Positions 37,762-51,877 of a stretch of 64,000 nucleotides of DNA are shown in pieces; position 1 is the stretch's first letter; every line of letters starts with the position of its first letter. This DNA is from Stercorarius parasiticus (Eukaryota > Chordata > Aves > Charadriiformes > Stercorariidae). Below the pieces are notes generated by a model that was given only the letters and a program-made list of their open reading frames with translations, was not told the origin of the DNA and searched no databases. The stretch spans positions 211,001-275,000 of the forward strand of contig VWZL01005058.1 in assembly GCA_013396915.1 (NCBI GenBank), given 5' to 3'. The translations under genes and the position numbers were made by a program.

Positions 37762-40700
37762 TTCGCTGCCACACTTTCTTAACTTTTCTTCACATTTGTA
37801 ATTACCAACGGGTTGCTTGATTTTAAGCTAGGGCAAATGTCTGCTGAATAGCACCACCTCCCTGCAAAGCTAGAGGGGACAGAGATTTGCAGGTTGTAAG
37901 CCAGGTCAGGCACCCGGCAGCAGAGAGAAGGTACTGTATAACCAAGGCTGAACGATGGGTGCCCAAAGATTATAGCTGTGCAAAAGGTTGTTTGTTCTCA
38001 GAACATTTACCTGTTGGTGTCTAGACTACTTTGTTTATAAAAAGAAGATTAAAGAGAGAAAATAATCTCTCCCTTCTGAGGCATCTAGGTGGAGGATGAA
38101 TTTAGCTCATTTTCTTTGCACCATCAAGACATATCCGGTGGTATATCAGACGTACTGTGCACACACCTTGTGAAAGCCTCAAGAGTAACGCAAACCCAGG
38201 AGCTTCCATATGAAAGCAGCGGGAACATTCAGAAAGACAATGTTTCAGCCTATCAGTCTTGATAAAGGCCCAGATGGGTAAAAATGTCAGCTTTATGTGT
38301 GTTCCAGCCACTCTCAATCAATCTACTTTTGTATGTAGGTTACTGAGTGTGTCTTCCCCAAAGCCTTGAAGGCTTTAAATCTTGTGCCCAGAGTGATGCC
38401 ATTATTTTCATGATAAAATTGATCCAGGCAGACATCAACTTTCATTTTCATGGTATCAGACTGGTGGGATTGTACTTTTCAGCTCAATGGTTCTAGAAAT
38501 TCGCATTGCAGTGGTGATGTATTAAATTGATTCTCCTTTGCTTTATATATAGCTAACGCTGCACAGGACGAGTGGGGTTTTTTTCCCTTTCTGCCCACAT
38601 TTGGTATGATGTAACTGAATTGCTCAAAACTGGGGGAATTAAATAAACTTTCCACAAGGTCTTACAGTGAGTGCAATTACTGAATTATAGGTCAACCATT
38701 GTATTATTAAATGCACTGAAAAGGATTCAAGAATGAGGGGAGAAAAATAACATTTTAAGGCCTGATATGTAGCACGCCTTCTCTGTTTGCTTGTCTTTTC
38801 CCACATCTGGTTCTGTCCCTTTACTTTCTCTTGGAAGTTCCACCTCCACTTCTATAGCCTCTACTGCCATCATATACTGTATTTATAACTCATCTCATAA
38901 ATGCCTTTTGTCTCCTTCCCATCTCTTCCCACTTCTCTCAAAATATTTCTTATGAACTCCCACGTCTTGTCGATCCCAAGTAGACTTTGTCTGGCAGGTT
39001 GTCCTGTCCTTGGACTCTTCACCGTCGGTACCTTGCCAAATTCTCATATAGTAGCAAGGCTCTGGGTATCACAAAAATCACTAAATGTCTTCACTGCTCA
39101 AAAGAAAATGGAAGGAAATCTGTAAGCAGATGACAATCTCTGTTCAAGGGAGCAGACACAAAGTTCAAGTACATCTTGTCCATTTAGACTGTGGGTTTTG
39201 TACTGTGTGGGGTCCTTGTCATTCAAGCAGCGTGCTGGGGTGGGAGAGGCAGAAAGCTTTTCTCCCCACTGTCACACATCTCAAAACCCCTGGGGACTTT
39301 CAGGCCACCAGCCACTTTAGTTTTATATCCATCTTCTTGTTAGACACTAAAATAATCTTTTCTGTGGCATACTCTGAACTTGAGGAATTTCCCCACAGAT
39401 TTAAACCTTCGCTGATCCACAGGGAGTTGATCAATAAGTGGTGTCTTTCTGTCACCTGCAATTCCATTCTATTTTACCCAGATTCTTCTCAGAAAATACC
39501 TGCAAAATTAAATACATTTCACGGTTTTTAAACTTTTCTCAAGGATGTTATAGACATAAACACATACCTTGGTATTTATATGCTAGTGCCATAACATGTC
39601 CATGCACCTACGATACCTAAAATTAATATGTTTGTTACAGGGAGAATAGTATTCTCCTTAAATCCTCAAGGCATTGAAAACATTTCCAGGGGATGCCTTT
39701 TGGTTTCTGTAGAACCCTGCTGCTTCCATCTCTATCAAAGTCTGTGACACTTCTCCTGAGGATTTGCTTCTGCAGAAACACAGGTGTTAATTCTCAGCAA
39801 CTCTGCATGTCCAACCTGCTGTGAAAATTACAGAAACTCAGGGCTGTTCTAATTTATTCTGTGCTTCCCACTGCCTCCGAGGGAGCAGCTCACCAGCATT
39901 GTCCCATTTCTTCTCCCTGTTTCCTTCCCTGGTGTCTCTTGGACTTTACAAGGGAGATAGAAGTTGTAATGCTGCATATCTACAAAAAGCAGGGAGTCCC
40001 TGAGTGCAACAGCTACATCCTACTGTGAAGATACAATGTCACCAAAGCCCCTTAACCTAAGCAAGTTAATACAAAGGTTCCCTACGGTAGCTGAGTCTCA
40101 AGTTCATTTTCTTAATAGAAATAATTGTTCAAGCAGCTTGAGGAAGTGGGAGTAAATGTTGATGTTCAGTTCTAAAAGGGTAAGATGGAAAATTCCTTTC
40201 CTTACTGAGTAACGTTTTATCTGCCCATGCAGACCTTTTACGCTTATCTGAACTGTGCAGGAAGATTGGACTGTTATATATATTTCCCGTTTCACTAGCC
40301 TTGTACTGGAGTTTCATAGCTAAACTCCTCCAAGTCCATAATTTAAATAACACTGGAACATCACAACAAATCAAGCTTCCCTTCCCAGGACCACGGGATG
40401 CCTTAAAGTCTAGATCCAAACCCAAACCGGCCCAAAGTTCTAAGAAGCTCAAACGTTGCCCCATTAGTGATTAAAAGCGGAGTTTTTCTCTGTAACTCCC
40501 TAAGCCTGGTACCTACTTAGGTGCTATCTAACACAGAACTATTTGGGAAGCCATTGCATCAGGTGTGCGGAGAGCGTTGTCTATCATACTTGAAGTAAGT
40601 CCACTGATACTTGAGGCTTTTCAGGCCATTCTGGATTAATATTGCTCAAAGTAAGAACTCTTAGCTAATTTATTGGTAGGAATATTCTGATTAGTCATAT

Positions 40701-40959
40701 ATAGGTCCCTGCTCTATGCCTATGGCTTCAACACCCACGCCCTTCCCATCCCCTAGCCTCTCTACCTTCATTTAATTTTTAAACTGTCAATCTTCCTTCT
40801 CCTAGTCCTTTCTTTCATCCCATTTTCCTTCAAAATTCTCTCTCTTTTTGTTGTCTTTCTTAACCTATTAAAAAATAAATTGAACTACCATGACATTTAC
40901 TGCTACCATGACATACAGAATCACGGTGGGCCACATCCCTCCCAATACTGTATCATCTG
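37762..40959. other. Unique non-coding sequence
   Basis: No gene supported. The largest frame is plus 39085-39531 (148 codons) with no recognisable domain. Around 39184-39230 the words TTTAGACTGTGGG and GTGGGGTCCTTG faintly recall the 3' region of old L2/L3-type LINEs, but the match is too weak to annotate as a repeat. Confidence 0.45.
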
Positions 40960-41085
40960 CATTGTTTTTATAGATTTAAGGCACAGACTATATTCCACTG
41001 TCTGTGCCATGTAGCACAACAAGGCCTGATTTTTCCGTTGGCCCTTATGAATTATGGGTAATTATTACTCATGATTAACAATATT
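40960..41085 (+). mobile_element. Ancient amniote LINE/SINE-tail repeat, copy 1
   Basis: The order is CACTGTCTGTGCCATG, then TAGCACAACAAGGCCTGAT, then GTTGGCCCTTATGAATTATGGG, then TAATTATTACTCA. It follows an old repeat well known from turtles, crocodiles and birds whose pattern reads roughly: a ...CTGTGTCTGTACAG start, GCCTAGCACAATGGGGCCCTG, TTGGTTGGGGCCTCTAGG, then AATACAAATAATAA. That repeat is usually placed with old CR1/L3-like LINE tails, but I cannot confirm the class here. Heavy divergence implies insertion before modern birds arose. A second copy in the opposite orientation lies at 55128. Confidence 0.55.
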
Positions 41086-44000
41086 AAAATTTCTAAAGCA
41101 TCCTTCTCACTAAGATCTTGATTCTTAGAGGAAGGACTCCTGCTGATGTGAACGGTCCTCACATTAGATGTGGGCACTGTGGTTGATATAGTTCAAAATG
41201 AGAATTCAACACTTGGGAAGCCAATGCAAACTAAATCAAATCTTTTGAGGATGAGTCATCACTATTACTCAACTCTGTTCAGTGACATTTAATAATAGTG
41301 TTACAGATTTCCCAAAGTAGCCTTTTATATCTGCATAAAAATGTAAAGAAGCAAATACTGAATCAGCTTGTTGTATAATGAAGAGGGTAGAATCGTGCAG
41401 TCTTTACCACTGTGATTCTTTTATCTCCTTTCAATTTAACATTCAGAGTTGGTGCTTTTGAAATAGAAAGCAGTTTTCTTAAGGGACAACAACACTGCAA
41501 GGCTTGGAATTGTACAACTGAATAAGAATGTTGAGAAGGCTGCATACATCTCCCAGTCAAACTCTTCCAAGTAACCATCATCGGTAAATGAACATAGTCC
41601 CCCAGCCCATCTTGATGTGAATATGGTTCTCAGAAAGTACTGGCTCTTGCAGCACTGTTGCAATAAAAATATTTATTTATAGACTTTTAATAGTTTCTCT
41701 GCCACAGTTGCAAATTGTGACTTCATTCTTATGCTCCACTAGGGCATTATTTGCTTATGGAGGAAGTACAGAAATACAAGGGAAAACAACCCATTAAAAA
41801 AAAAAAATCTATTTGATTTCATCACTTGATATGCACTACTTCGTGGTTTTCCAAAGGATGATGTAAAGCATCAAACCACAGTTGTCCAATACATCCTGCA
41901 AGTTCTGGGATTTCAGGCAGGCTGGTAGGTACTAACTTCTCCCAGGACCATGGCCTGCTGCTGGAAGAGAAGTGATGCTGAGTTCCCTGAGATCAACTCC
42001 AGTGGGAGATGGAATCTATTTTGAAGAAGTCAGCAAGCGCACAGATAAGTGGCATTCAGTTCACTTACTAGGGTTTATTGGAGGCTACCAAGCCTGATGA
42101 AACCTCCAGCTCACAAACATTCTAGGCTTTCAGTTGATGAAAGATGGATGTCTTTCTTAGTTTTATAAGGCAGCACATGATGATTCCCCAGGGCTCTCAG
42201 TGATATCCCCGCCTCTACTCCACCAGAGTGAATGGAAGTCTTGTTAGGAGCAGGATGAGGCTGGGAGCTTTTAAGTTTTTTCTGTTTTGTCTGTGCATCT
42301 GCATAGCCACATCTTTCCTCCCTGTCTACTTCTTCCATATGTACTTGATTTATTATCTTTCTTGTCCTCATTTTAATGAATTATTTTTATTTGAATTCTA
42401 TTTTTCAGTTGCTTATCACCTCAAGTGCCTCTGTAGGAGAGTGGGGCATACTGTGCCCTTTATAAATTAAGTATTAATTACATGATTAATTATTATTATG
42501 TTCAGTTCCCTGGAAGGTTTTATACAAAGACAGTTAAAATGCATATATTCTCTAAGGTACGTCTGTAGAGAGATTATGGACTTCATGCTTATACAAAGCT
42601 ATTGATTTCTCTCATGTACTCTAGTCTATAATACCATGTTCTGTTCCAAATAGACACTGGTTTAATATGTTCCTCCTCTTTATGATCAAGTTTTGTATAA
42701 AATTTTATGGAAAGGGAAAAAAGAAAGCTGTATAATTTCTCATGCATAGACAGGAATTTGTTTCCTGAAAAAAACCTGTTCCCTTGGGAAACAGGGAAAT
42801 TGTACTTAACCTTTGTTTTCATTAATTGCTCTATATTGCCATTTTGCTTCCACACAACGCAATGATTACATTAATGAACCTTGCAGGCAGCGAAAGGATT
42901 TGCACTTGTGGGTGAACTCATAAGAAACCTTGCAGGTATTTTTAAGCAAGGTCTGCTTTGGCTGTCAGTGACACCTCAACAACAGCCTTGGGCTGTGGGG
43001 AGTTTACACTCTGTAATTTATTTCAGAGGCACTTGTGAACCCTTTTGGATTTTTGTGCTCCCTGCTATTTATCCAGTTCTCCCTCAGAAGCTGAAAAGCA
43101 GCGCCTGCATGTTGGATGGTGAGCAGAGCCCTTCCTGGGCTCAGGAGCACCCTATGCTCACCCCACCATTGGGGTTCACAGCATTCAAACACATGAACCT
43201 CTCTCCAACAATTTACTCTCTTTCAGTAAAGCTAAGAAGGTGGTTATGAAAACACCGAAAGAAAGAGATGAGATGAGGGCTATGGAAATGCAGGGCAACG
43301 TAGGGGCACAGATATGGCATGGGCTGGGGACTCTTCCCCATGGAGCTTCTCCAAGAGCAGCTCTCCAACATGGCAACCCACACTCCTGGGGGACACAGAC
43401 ATGGAAAATGGGGCTCCCTGCACCAGGGAGGGTTTTGCCGCATCCTCCTCCCATCTGACTCAAGCTCCTCCTGAGTTCTGTTCCTCCTCCTCCTGATCCT
43501 TATGTGGTGGTGGTAAAGGGGGAAGATCTTAGTTAAAGGATCAATTTGAGAGAGCAATTCTCTTTCCCAGCAGTACCCGAAGTTTATCGAACCTTATCAA
43601 ACCTCATTGCTACTGTCATAACATACATTCATCAGCAATAATCAAAACAACATGAAACCACACAACATCCCTTCCCTGGGGAGAGGGATGTTCTGATTTG
43701 TAGATGAGTAATATTTTTTTAAAAGCCAAAGATTGTCATCAATTCGTCTTAAAATGATCTTGCCTGACAACATGCAAGTAGAGAAGTGTCTCCTCCTCAT
43801 GCAATAGCATGGATGCCATTCGCCTCACTCACAATCAATCCTCTGCCCTGGCAGGAGAAATCCATCTGCTCGTATGTCTGTCCTTTAAACCATTTGACAC
43901 TGGTAAGCTAAGCTAAACAACCTCGGCACCGTTAGTCAATTGGAGCTCATGTGTAATTCTTGTAGGCAATTTAGAAGCTATATTAAAACCTTCTGCTAAC

Positions 44001-47000
44001 TTTCCTGTAGTCTGTGGCTTCTGGGCAGGTGACAATAAGGTGGACAAGCACATTGTGGTAAATATTTGCACTGTGATTTTCTTTTTTCTACCAGTTCTTT
44101 TAAAAAAAGGATACTGTACAACCTTTGGTTGTGCAGTAACAGCCTTAGATTAAATTGGTCATTTTATTGGAAATCATGTAACTAATCTTCTTCAATTATT
44201 TACATATGTTTACATGCAAAATAATAAATTATCATATTAGTAACTACAGTGTGATGAGGGCAGTACTGTCTCTCTGAGTTGTCGCAGTGGCCCAGGGGTC
44301 AGCATCTACCTCTGATCAGGTTCAGACTCTGGATTTTGTACAGAATCTAGATATTGATACCAGAGCCAGTATATTTATGCTTTAAGACTGTTTCTCTCTT
44401 GAATATCAGGCTGGAGAAAGAGGTTGTGTGTGCCTGTGCCTGCACTCCCACTGAGATGAGTTAGAAACCAGGGAGAGGAGGCTGTTCTTTCATCGTAGCA
44501 GCAGGGCTAACCACTGCCAGGCATCAGCCACTGCTGAAATGTGGTACGGCGGGTAAGTGAGAGCAACCCTCCGTAAAACGATGAACTAGCGCAATCCAGC
44601 TGTCACCACTAAGTTTGAAGTCCCATTAGAGAGATGGAAAAACACTGCTAGAGAACAGCCGAGTAAGTCATACTTTAGATACGCGGCCGACCAAGTAACC
44701 ATCGCCTGGAGAGAACACCTTCAGCTGACCTACTTGTGCAACGGGAGCTGCAGTCCTGGTCTGGACTCCTGCAAGGAGCCAGAGTGAAAGCAAAACCTCT
44801 TCCTTCCAAGCAGCTTCAACACATGAATGTGAGTGCTGCTGGAGGGGAACGGCTTCAGTTCACAGGTCACTCCTCCATCCAGCAGAGCCAGAGCAGGGAA
44901 GGAGGGGTGGCAGGAGACACAAGCTCCAGGGCTGAGGAGATGAGCCAGCTGCCCTCATTTGCCTCCAGTGCCTAGATTTGAGGCACTTTCCCATTACACA
45001 TCCTGCAGTAGCACATGAAGCACCATCCCAAAGCATCCAGCGTGTACTGAACACAGTCACTGCAGGCCGAAAGTGGCAGGAGAAGAAAGGCGTCGCAGAT
45101 ATCACAACAAGGGAGCAGGGCCCAGGGAGGACTGCAGCGATAAGTGAGAGCAGCAACACCTCTACTGCCCTTCTCTGGGGCTGAAGAGATCATCCTCATC
45201 TCCCAGAGCTTGGCCTGCCAGCCCAGGACCCCTGTCCTGGCTCTGCCCTCCATGCTGGGTGGCTGCTGGTGAGGCCACCCCATTGCGGTGCCACTCGGCA
45301 GCTCAGCCATGTACCAGCTGGTGCCACCACCGTGGCAGCACATCCAGGAACGGCCGTGGCCAACAGTAAGTAGCAGTTATAAAGCAGGGATGTTCACGGG
45401 CTCAAACTTTAAGCTCTGTCCCTAAAATGAATTGGAAGCATCTGGCTGTTTTGCTGTCGGTGGGTAATGATGCAGCCCCGTCGCAAGCCCAGATGTGATT
45501 CTACATTCCTGCAGCTGTTCTGGTGGGAGTTTCAACACCCGAAACATCTGCTACTGGGAATCAGAGGCACGATACTTACATGATCTTTTAGGGCTGTTAT
45601 TTTTGTATGTTTGCGATTTTGGTTTTTTCCTTCCCTTTGGAAAATACATTTTATTTACGTAACATCATTTGCCGTTTGTCCGGCAGTGACCGCTCCCCCA
45701 GTTGAAAGGGGATCCCCACGTAAAGCTGTGCTACGCGTCTGCAGCACCGGGAGCCAAGCACAGCAGATTCAGGGTGTCACAAATGAGGTTTATGGGGGTT
45801 GACGCTGCAGAACATTATGGTCTGTCATGTAAATATATATGTAGGGAGCTGCTAAAATGAAGTCATTACTGTCTGCTGCATAAATATGTATTTAGACCAT
45901 CTTAATAATACAGAAATGCCCATCGATCAGGTAATCACATATTTAGACTGTGGGAGAAAAGGCTGTTTTGACATCCAGCAGTTTCTTACATCCATTTAAA
46001 AAAAATAAATCATCAAAGCAAAAAAGATGAGAAGACCATATCATGACTTTACAAGGGCAATAAAGGGAAGATGAGAATGTGCAGGAGAAAGCAAACTCTG
46101 GGCTGTAGGGAGGTGGTAAAGCCTTATAATGTCCAGACTGATCTACTGAATTTTGTAGGGGGGAAAAAGAGCGGTCCGTCTGGGACTTCTAAATACCAGG
46201 ATTAATCCTGAAGTGAAAGTTCACGATTATATTACTCAAACCCATTAGAAACAGATTTTCGAATGGAAATGCTGACTTTGCACTGTAACACAAGCAGTCA
46301 ATATTATAATTTCATATTTCCTGTTACCATGGACAGTTAATACACTAAAAAGAAACAGAGGACCTGGAAAATTTATACAAGAGACCGCGTCATGCCATTT
46401 GTTACCATGCTGTTAATTACACTTTGGTTCCCACTGCGTGACTCAGCGCAGGCTCGCCAGCCCCCTGCATCTGGAAGCCATCCCCTGCCCTCCTGCTTTG
46501 GGCAGTTAACCCTACACCTTTTGGGTGCTGCAGAGGATGTGCCACCCTGCCAAGTCTTCTGCATGCTGATCAACTCCCAAACACCCATCAAAGTGATAAT
46601 CAGCGTGCCGTGTGTTACTGGAGACAAGTGAGGCGCCAGGAGGCCACGGTGGTGGTCACAGGGCTGGTGGGAGGGACCGTCAGGCAGCACCACACCCAGG
46701 GGAGATAGGGAAAAGCCAGAGCAGGTGGTAGAAGTTTGGACAAGGTCGTATGGGTGGCAAGAGAACGGGGGGGGAAAAGGCAAGGAATGAGACGATGAGA
46801 AAGGTAGGTCAGAAAAGGAAGGAAGGCAGTCTGGAAAAGCTGCTGCCCTCAGAAACATTGCCTTATTCATGCACTACATGGTGGGGCTGCCTGGAGAAGA
46901 GCCGCTTCTGGACAGGGTAAGGGCTCTTGGGACAAACTGGGAAGCCCTGAATTATCCACCCCAGCATAGGGAAGCAATGAGGTAATGGAGCTGAAGGGGG

Positions 47001-47197
47001 AGGCGGGGGAGCGGAGGGAAAAGCGCATCAAAGAGATAAAGCAGAAATATTATCTTCTTTTGCAGTAGGGGACGAAGCCCCCATTTAACTTTTCCATGTT
47101 TTCTTTGGACCGTTTTCAAGCGAGGCACACTGGGTTGTGTGCTACGTCTCAGGCAAAGAAACTCCAGCAAAGCAAGCCCAGCTCCTTGCTTTGGCAT
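41086..47197. other. Unique non-coding sequence
   Basis: About 6 kb with no supported gene. Open frames reach 165 codons (minus, 46373-46870, serine/proline rich from a purine-rich plus strand) without recognisable motifs. A poly-A run sits near 41796-41807. The part 45810-46060 is strongly AT-rich with two related TAAATATATATG/TAAATATGTATT segments about 50 bp apart. GC-richer patches at 43060-43500 and 44720-45360 show no CpG island by eye. Confidence 0.45.
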
Positions 47198-47610
47198 CTC
47201 AGTCGGCAGTAATTTATATTGCTGTTCCTCCTTAATAAAATCCATCGTGCACTCCAAAAGAGTAACTAGGACACTTAGTTTTTATTCCACATGCATCTCA
47301 TTTGTCTTCAGCAGGTTCTTCCATAATCTCATCATTATTGCAATCACCCTCTGAGGACAGCTGACTTGCATTAATCAGCTAGGCCTCTCATCCCTCACTA
47401 GATTCTTTACAGTTTTACTGTGCCCCTGGGCATCCTAACTTTACTTGAAAAATTAATAAACCTCCCCTCTCTTATCTTACCTTATTAATGTCTGTCTTTG
47501 TAACCCATTATCCCTGCATCTCTTTGGTGACCATTTGAGGATGTGGTTACCACCAAAGGATTGTGCCCTGGTGAGGCAGCACACAAGAGTGCCCTACATA
47601 ATTGAAAAAA
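47198..47610 (+). repeat. Duplicated block, copy A (unassigned family)
   Basis: This stretch is repeated in the same orientation at 51878-52279. Anchors shared with copy B are TTCCTCCTTAATAA, AGTAACTAGGACAC, ATTCCACATGCATCTCAT, GCAGGTTCTTCCAT, AATCTCATCATTATT, GACTTGCATTAATCAG, CTTGAAAAATTAAT and TCTTACCTTATTAAT. In the first 104 aligned bases (from 47221) I count about a dozen differences by hand, with more toward the end. It does not resemble CR1, a bird LTR, or the ancient repeats elsewhere in the window, and no coding frame is shared. It ends just before the N at 47611. It may be an unrecognised interspersed repeat or half of a local duplication. Confidence 0.88.
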
Positions 47611-50600
47611 NAAAGAAAGAAAAAGACCATAAAAACTTTCAAGTCCAACATCATTGTTTACAAGACAGAATAAAAATATGGGAGTTGCTTAGAACCCAAT
47701 ATAGGCTCTTAGGACTCATCAGATAGTTCCTTCTTGCCTTATTCCTCTTTCTATGTAAGCACCCCCTTGCCCTGCAGCCCCACCCATACATACCCCAGCG
47801 CCCACCCATCCCTTCCCTCTCATGCACTCTATTAAACCTGACTCGTTCGTTTTAGATGTTTTGAAATCCTGGTACATTAATCACTTGTGTTTGCACACAC
47901 TTTATGTGGGTTGTTGGTCATGGTCTGTAGTTATACTGGCTGTCTCCCTTGCTTACTTAAAAGTACAATCCAATTGAAAATAAAGATTTTGCAGGTTTGC
48001 TCATTTCACACAGCGATAGCAGCTGGTAAGTGTCTTTTGCAATTCATCAGAGGCCTCCCAGACCACCTGCTCTTGGCATCCTGCAAACAGCTGGCTCTGT
48101 GTAAGTACCATAAGCTATTATCTTACTCAATAAATAATGAAATAAAGAAAGAAAGCAGGACAAAACCACATCTTTGTAAATAACGTACATTCACGACTAG
48201 TCATGTCTCCTGTTTCAGAGAAGAAGAAAATCAAGTTAAGATCCTTTGCTGCATTTAACAGTACCTTATGACAGAAGATGGAGATAAACCAACGCCAATA
48301 CATAGGGCTCTGTTCTTTCTTTCTTTTTGAAACCTGCTCTATTTCTGAAAAGACCATAGGGAGCTTTTATGAAACTTCAGCTAATGTCACCAGATGTCCC
48401 ACTATTGAGAGGTGACTCTCGGTCTTTGAAAGACTGCCCCACTTGGATTTTTTCGAAATGAACTTTTGTCACCTCTTTTTGGTCCCAAGAGCAGATACGA
48501 GGTCATTTTCTCCTCCCCAGTGCTCTGCTGCTCGTGAGGCTGCTGCTAGGTCTCCTCTGGGCTGGAGGAAGAGCTGCCGGCTTGTTCGATAGGAGATGGG
48601 CTGGAGCTGAAATCGGAAGGGCCATGGGCCACCAGAGCTGGAGCATGAAACGCATCCCTGTGACTGGGAAGGAACTTCAGAGGTGAGAAGGAGGAAGAAG
48701 ATGATGGGGGAGACGGTGCCAGAATATTCCCTCTGAAGATGAATAAAGGTTTTAACAGGAAAGTGCTGCATTTTGGGCACAAAGCCTGTATCTCATAAAG
48801 ATTTTTATTTTTTAATCTATGAATTCTATGAGGTGCGTCTAACAGATTTCTTGCACTGCAAACAAAGGCAATAAATAAATGCAATCTGTTGCATGAATGA
48901 TTTATATCAGCACAATTTAAATTTAGGGTCTGATTTATCTTATTTTTTTTAAAATGGCCTCCTGTTTTATGCTCGCCATAAACTGAGGATGCGAGAGATG
49001 GCAGTTGGAGACCTGACTGCCTGAGAGGCAGAGAAAACTGGGCAGTTCAGTGCCTGCCACGCTGCGCGGGCACAGAGCCGCTCTTTCTCCCGCAGAGGAA
49101 AGCCTTGCTCGGCGGGCTGCCTCATTCCCTTTAATGGCAGTCCTCTTGTAGTAAGGTATTAATCACTGTGAGAAAGGACGCCTGACCCCAGCTCCTGTTA
49201 TTGCAAGCGAGGACTGGGAGAGGAATGTTTAAAAGCCGGCTTTTAACATCCTGTAAAAAAAAAATACTTGTGATGGTTTTCAGAACGACTATTTTCTCCC
49301 TCTTGCCTTGCAACCACCATACGGGATTTGCTACTGAGAGTGCGGACGGAGGTACCATCCCCTCTCCTTAAATCAGACGGAGCGGCGGACTCCAAAAGTA
49401 GGGTGGAAGGGAAGGAGCCCTCGTTTGATCCCATCTGTGCCAGGCAGCACAGCTGAGCTGGCACTGGGGTGTTTTAGTTTGCTCCTGTCATAGATCAGTG
49501 GTGAGTTAATGCCTTTCTGACACAGCGTGTAGCCAGGAGGGGGGCGAGGTAGGTACTCTGCCTCAGAGAGATGTCTCTGATGGGCTCCTTAAAATCCTGT
49601 GATTGACAGGGCCATGCCATGCACTTCTAACGAAGCATTTAAATGCCCCGGAAAGTCCAGCAAATGTGCATGACATCCTTGCAGGTTTTTCTGTTTCATT
49701 TCAACCTTCCTGCCCTTTCCAGTCTCTCTCTCTCTCCTCTCATTTCCAAGAGCAGTCAATTCCAGAGGCCAATTCGCACGTAAACATGAGATGCAGACAA
49801 ACCTGCCCAGCACTTACCTCTCCTTTGGGTCAATGCTGGGGACAAGTAGCCAGGAAGAAAAGTCTTACGAAAACCCTGGTGCAAACACCACCAGGGGCTG
49901 TTTTCTGATAATGCTTTTCAGGACTGGCTGCCAAGCCTGCGACATGGCAGACCATCTCTTTGGGCCATTGTCATGACGGCATGGCCATTGGGCCATTATT
50001 CCAGCAGCAGGGCAAGCCCATTCGGGGATCATGGCTGGCCAGAGGCTGTACAGAGGGAACCACTCACCCCAGCCTCTGCAGGCGGTGGTTTTCTGGTTAA
50101 ATGGGAGCAAAGGAGCAATGGACTTTGACAAGAGTTGAGCACTTTGACTGCTTTGATGAATCCTGCGAGGTGTTGGGAGAAAAATAGCAGAATGGGTGGC
50201 AGCACCTCCGTGGGTGTCTATGGGATCTGCGGAGGGTGGAGAGAAAGATCTAAATCGGTCTCAGATACTGAATGTTTTGTGCCTCCTCTTTGGTGGCATT
50301 TATGTACTTTTGCCACTAAGGAGATGAATCCTGTTCTACCGAACATTATGTGGTTTCTTGCGCTTGCACTAAACTGGAGCCTGAAGCAAAAGCCCAGACC
50401 TAAATGTTCCTCCATTCTGCGTATCAGATTTTCTTTATGCCCTATATCTTGCAGCTTTTTCTCTTTTTGCCACTAAGCATTTTCTGAAACTTGTGGCTAG
50501 AAGCTATAGTTTTTATGATATTTTTAGTACACTGCATGGTTGTTTAAAGTGCACCTTATAAAACTTCAGTCCTCAGCCAGCTCCCTATAAACTGGTTCTG

Positions 50601-51877
50601 TTTTACATCAACAGGCTTCAAACCTTCCTTGCCATTCCCCACCCTCCCCTTTTAATAACGAGGCAATCTATAGCAACAATTTCTCTTGCATGTGCTGATG
50701 CAGCCTACTCAGAATTCAAGACAGGAGGCTTTTACTTTACTTTATTATTTCACCAAGACTAAAATCCTCCAGACACTATTTTCATTTTTAAGAGCAGCCT
50801 GGGTAAACACTGAAGGTGGAATTAAGAATTTTGCTCTTGACAGAAAGAAGCTGGAATAAAATGAACATGGGACATAGCATAACCTAGCCAGGAACCCGAA
50901 AAAATTAGCTAGCAAAAAAAAAAAGCTAGCAATTCATTATGAGCACAGGCTCAGTCTGTCATAACTCATGCTCCAAAAGTCCTGAAACACATGGGCAGTT
51001 CAGATCTCATTTCTGGTCTGGCCAAATCTGCGGTCGAACTGGTCTTTCGATATTAATTTTGAAGAGTTTGGCTTTGCAGCCAGCAGCTTGTGTTTTTCTA
51101 TAAAAAGCAATGATGGGCAAAGCTCAAAGGGTATGAGGTTTGGTTTACATCTACCCTTCAACAGCAAGGATATTTATTTGAGGGTTAAGTGAACTACTGC
51201 AAGATCTGCAAAAATGGGTTAGAAACACCACGTTTTTTCCAACGATACTGACCGCTTCTTTTCCATCAGGATGGAACTATACAAGTATCCTCTCCTGTAT
51301 GATACTGATGTCTCCAATTAATATATATTACAATTCTTCTATTGGAGAATGCCTGGAACACCCAGCCAAGGCCAGAGCACCACTGCAGCAGGCACATGGC
51401 ATATATATGTAATAAGAATCTTAATGCTGTTTAAAAATAGGCATCAGTGAACCCCATTCATCACTTTTGCACCAACCTCAGTGGGGTTTCTTTTGCTTGG
51501 ATGGAGGGCACATGCTTGTGAAAGTGGAACCTCATCAGACTAAGGATGCCAGAAAGGAAGTATTTCTACTTTATCATGGTTATTGTTATTATTTTGTTTC
51601 AGTGTTATTTTCACTGAGGGAACGGAGTATCAAATTCTCACTTGTGGAAGTTCTTCCCGGTCTCTTCTGCATATCATATTCCACTCCAGCACTTGCTTCC
51701 CTTTCTCCAAGCACCGTCATGCGCAAGGCAACATGTTTTTCAAGCTGTCTGCAACTGCCGTTGAAACTGCCATACTTTAGTTAAAAACTAAAAGTAAATG
51801 GAGGATATGGAGTATCAATGGGAGGTAGCACTCAAGCTGATGGTGCAGCACTGTTAATTACACAATACTTTTATTGA
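47611..51877. other. Unique sequence between the duplicated blocks
   Basis: Starts with an N. It holds no supported gene (frames at most 113 codons). The part 48960-49470 is the GC-richest here, with scattered CpG but not island-like. A short CT run lies at 49723-49735. No part of this spacer obviously repeats the flanks beyond the two blocks themselves, so a simple recent tandem duplication of the whole 4.7 kb is not supported. Confidence 0.45.

Noticed and set aside
39184..39230. Old L2/L3-type LINE tail
   Set aside because: Only two short words match the remembered pattern; not enough to call.
46373..46870. 165-codon minus frame rich in Ser and Pro
   Set aside because: The composition follows from a purine-rich plus strand (GGAAGG, GGGGGG words); no family resemblance or splice signals.
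49960..50040. Repeated GGGCCATT words around 49969-50000
   Set aside because: Three short words within 40 bp, with no larger unit or symmetry; likely local chance.
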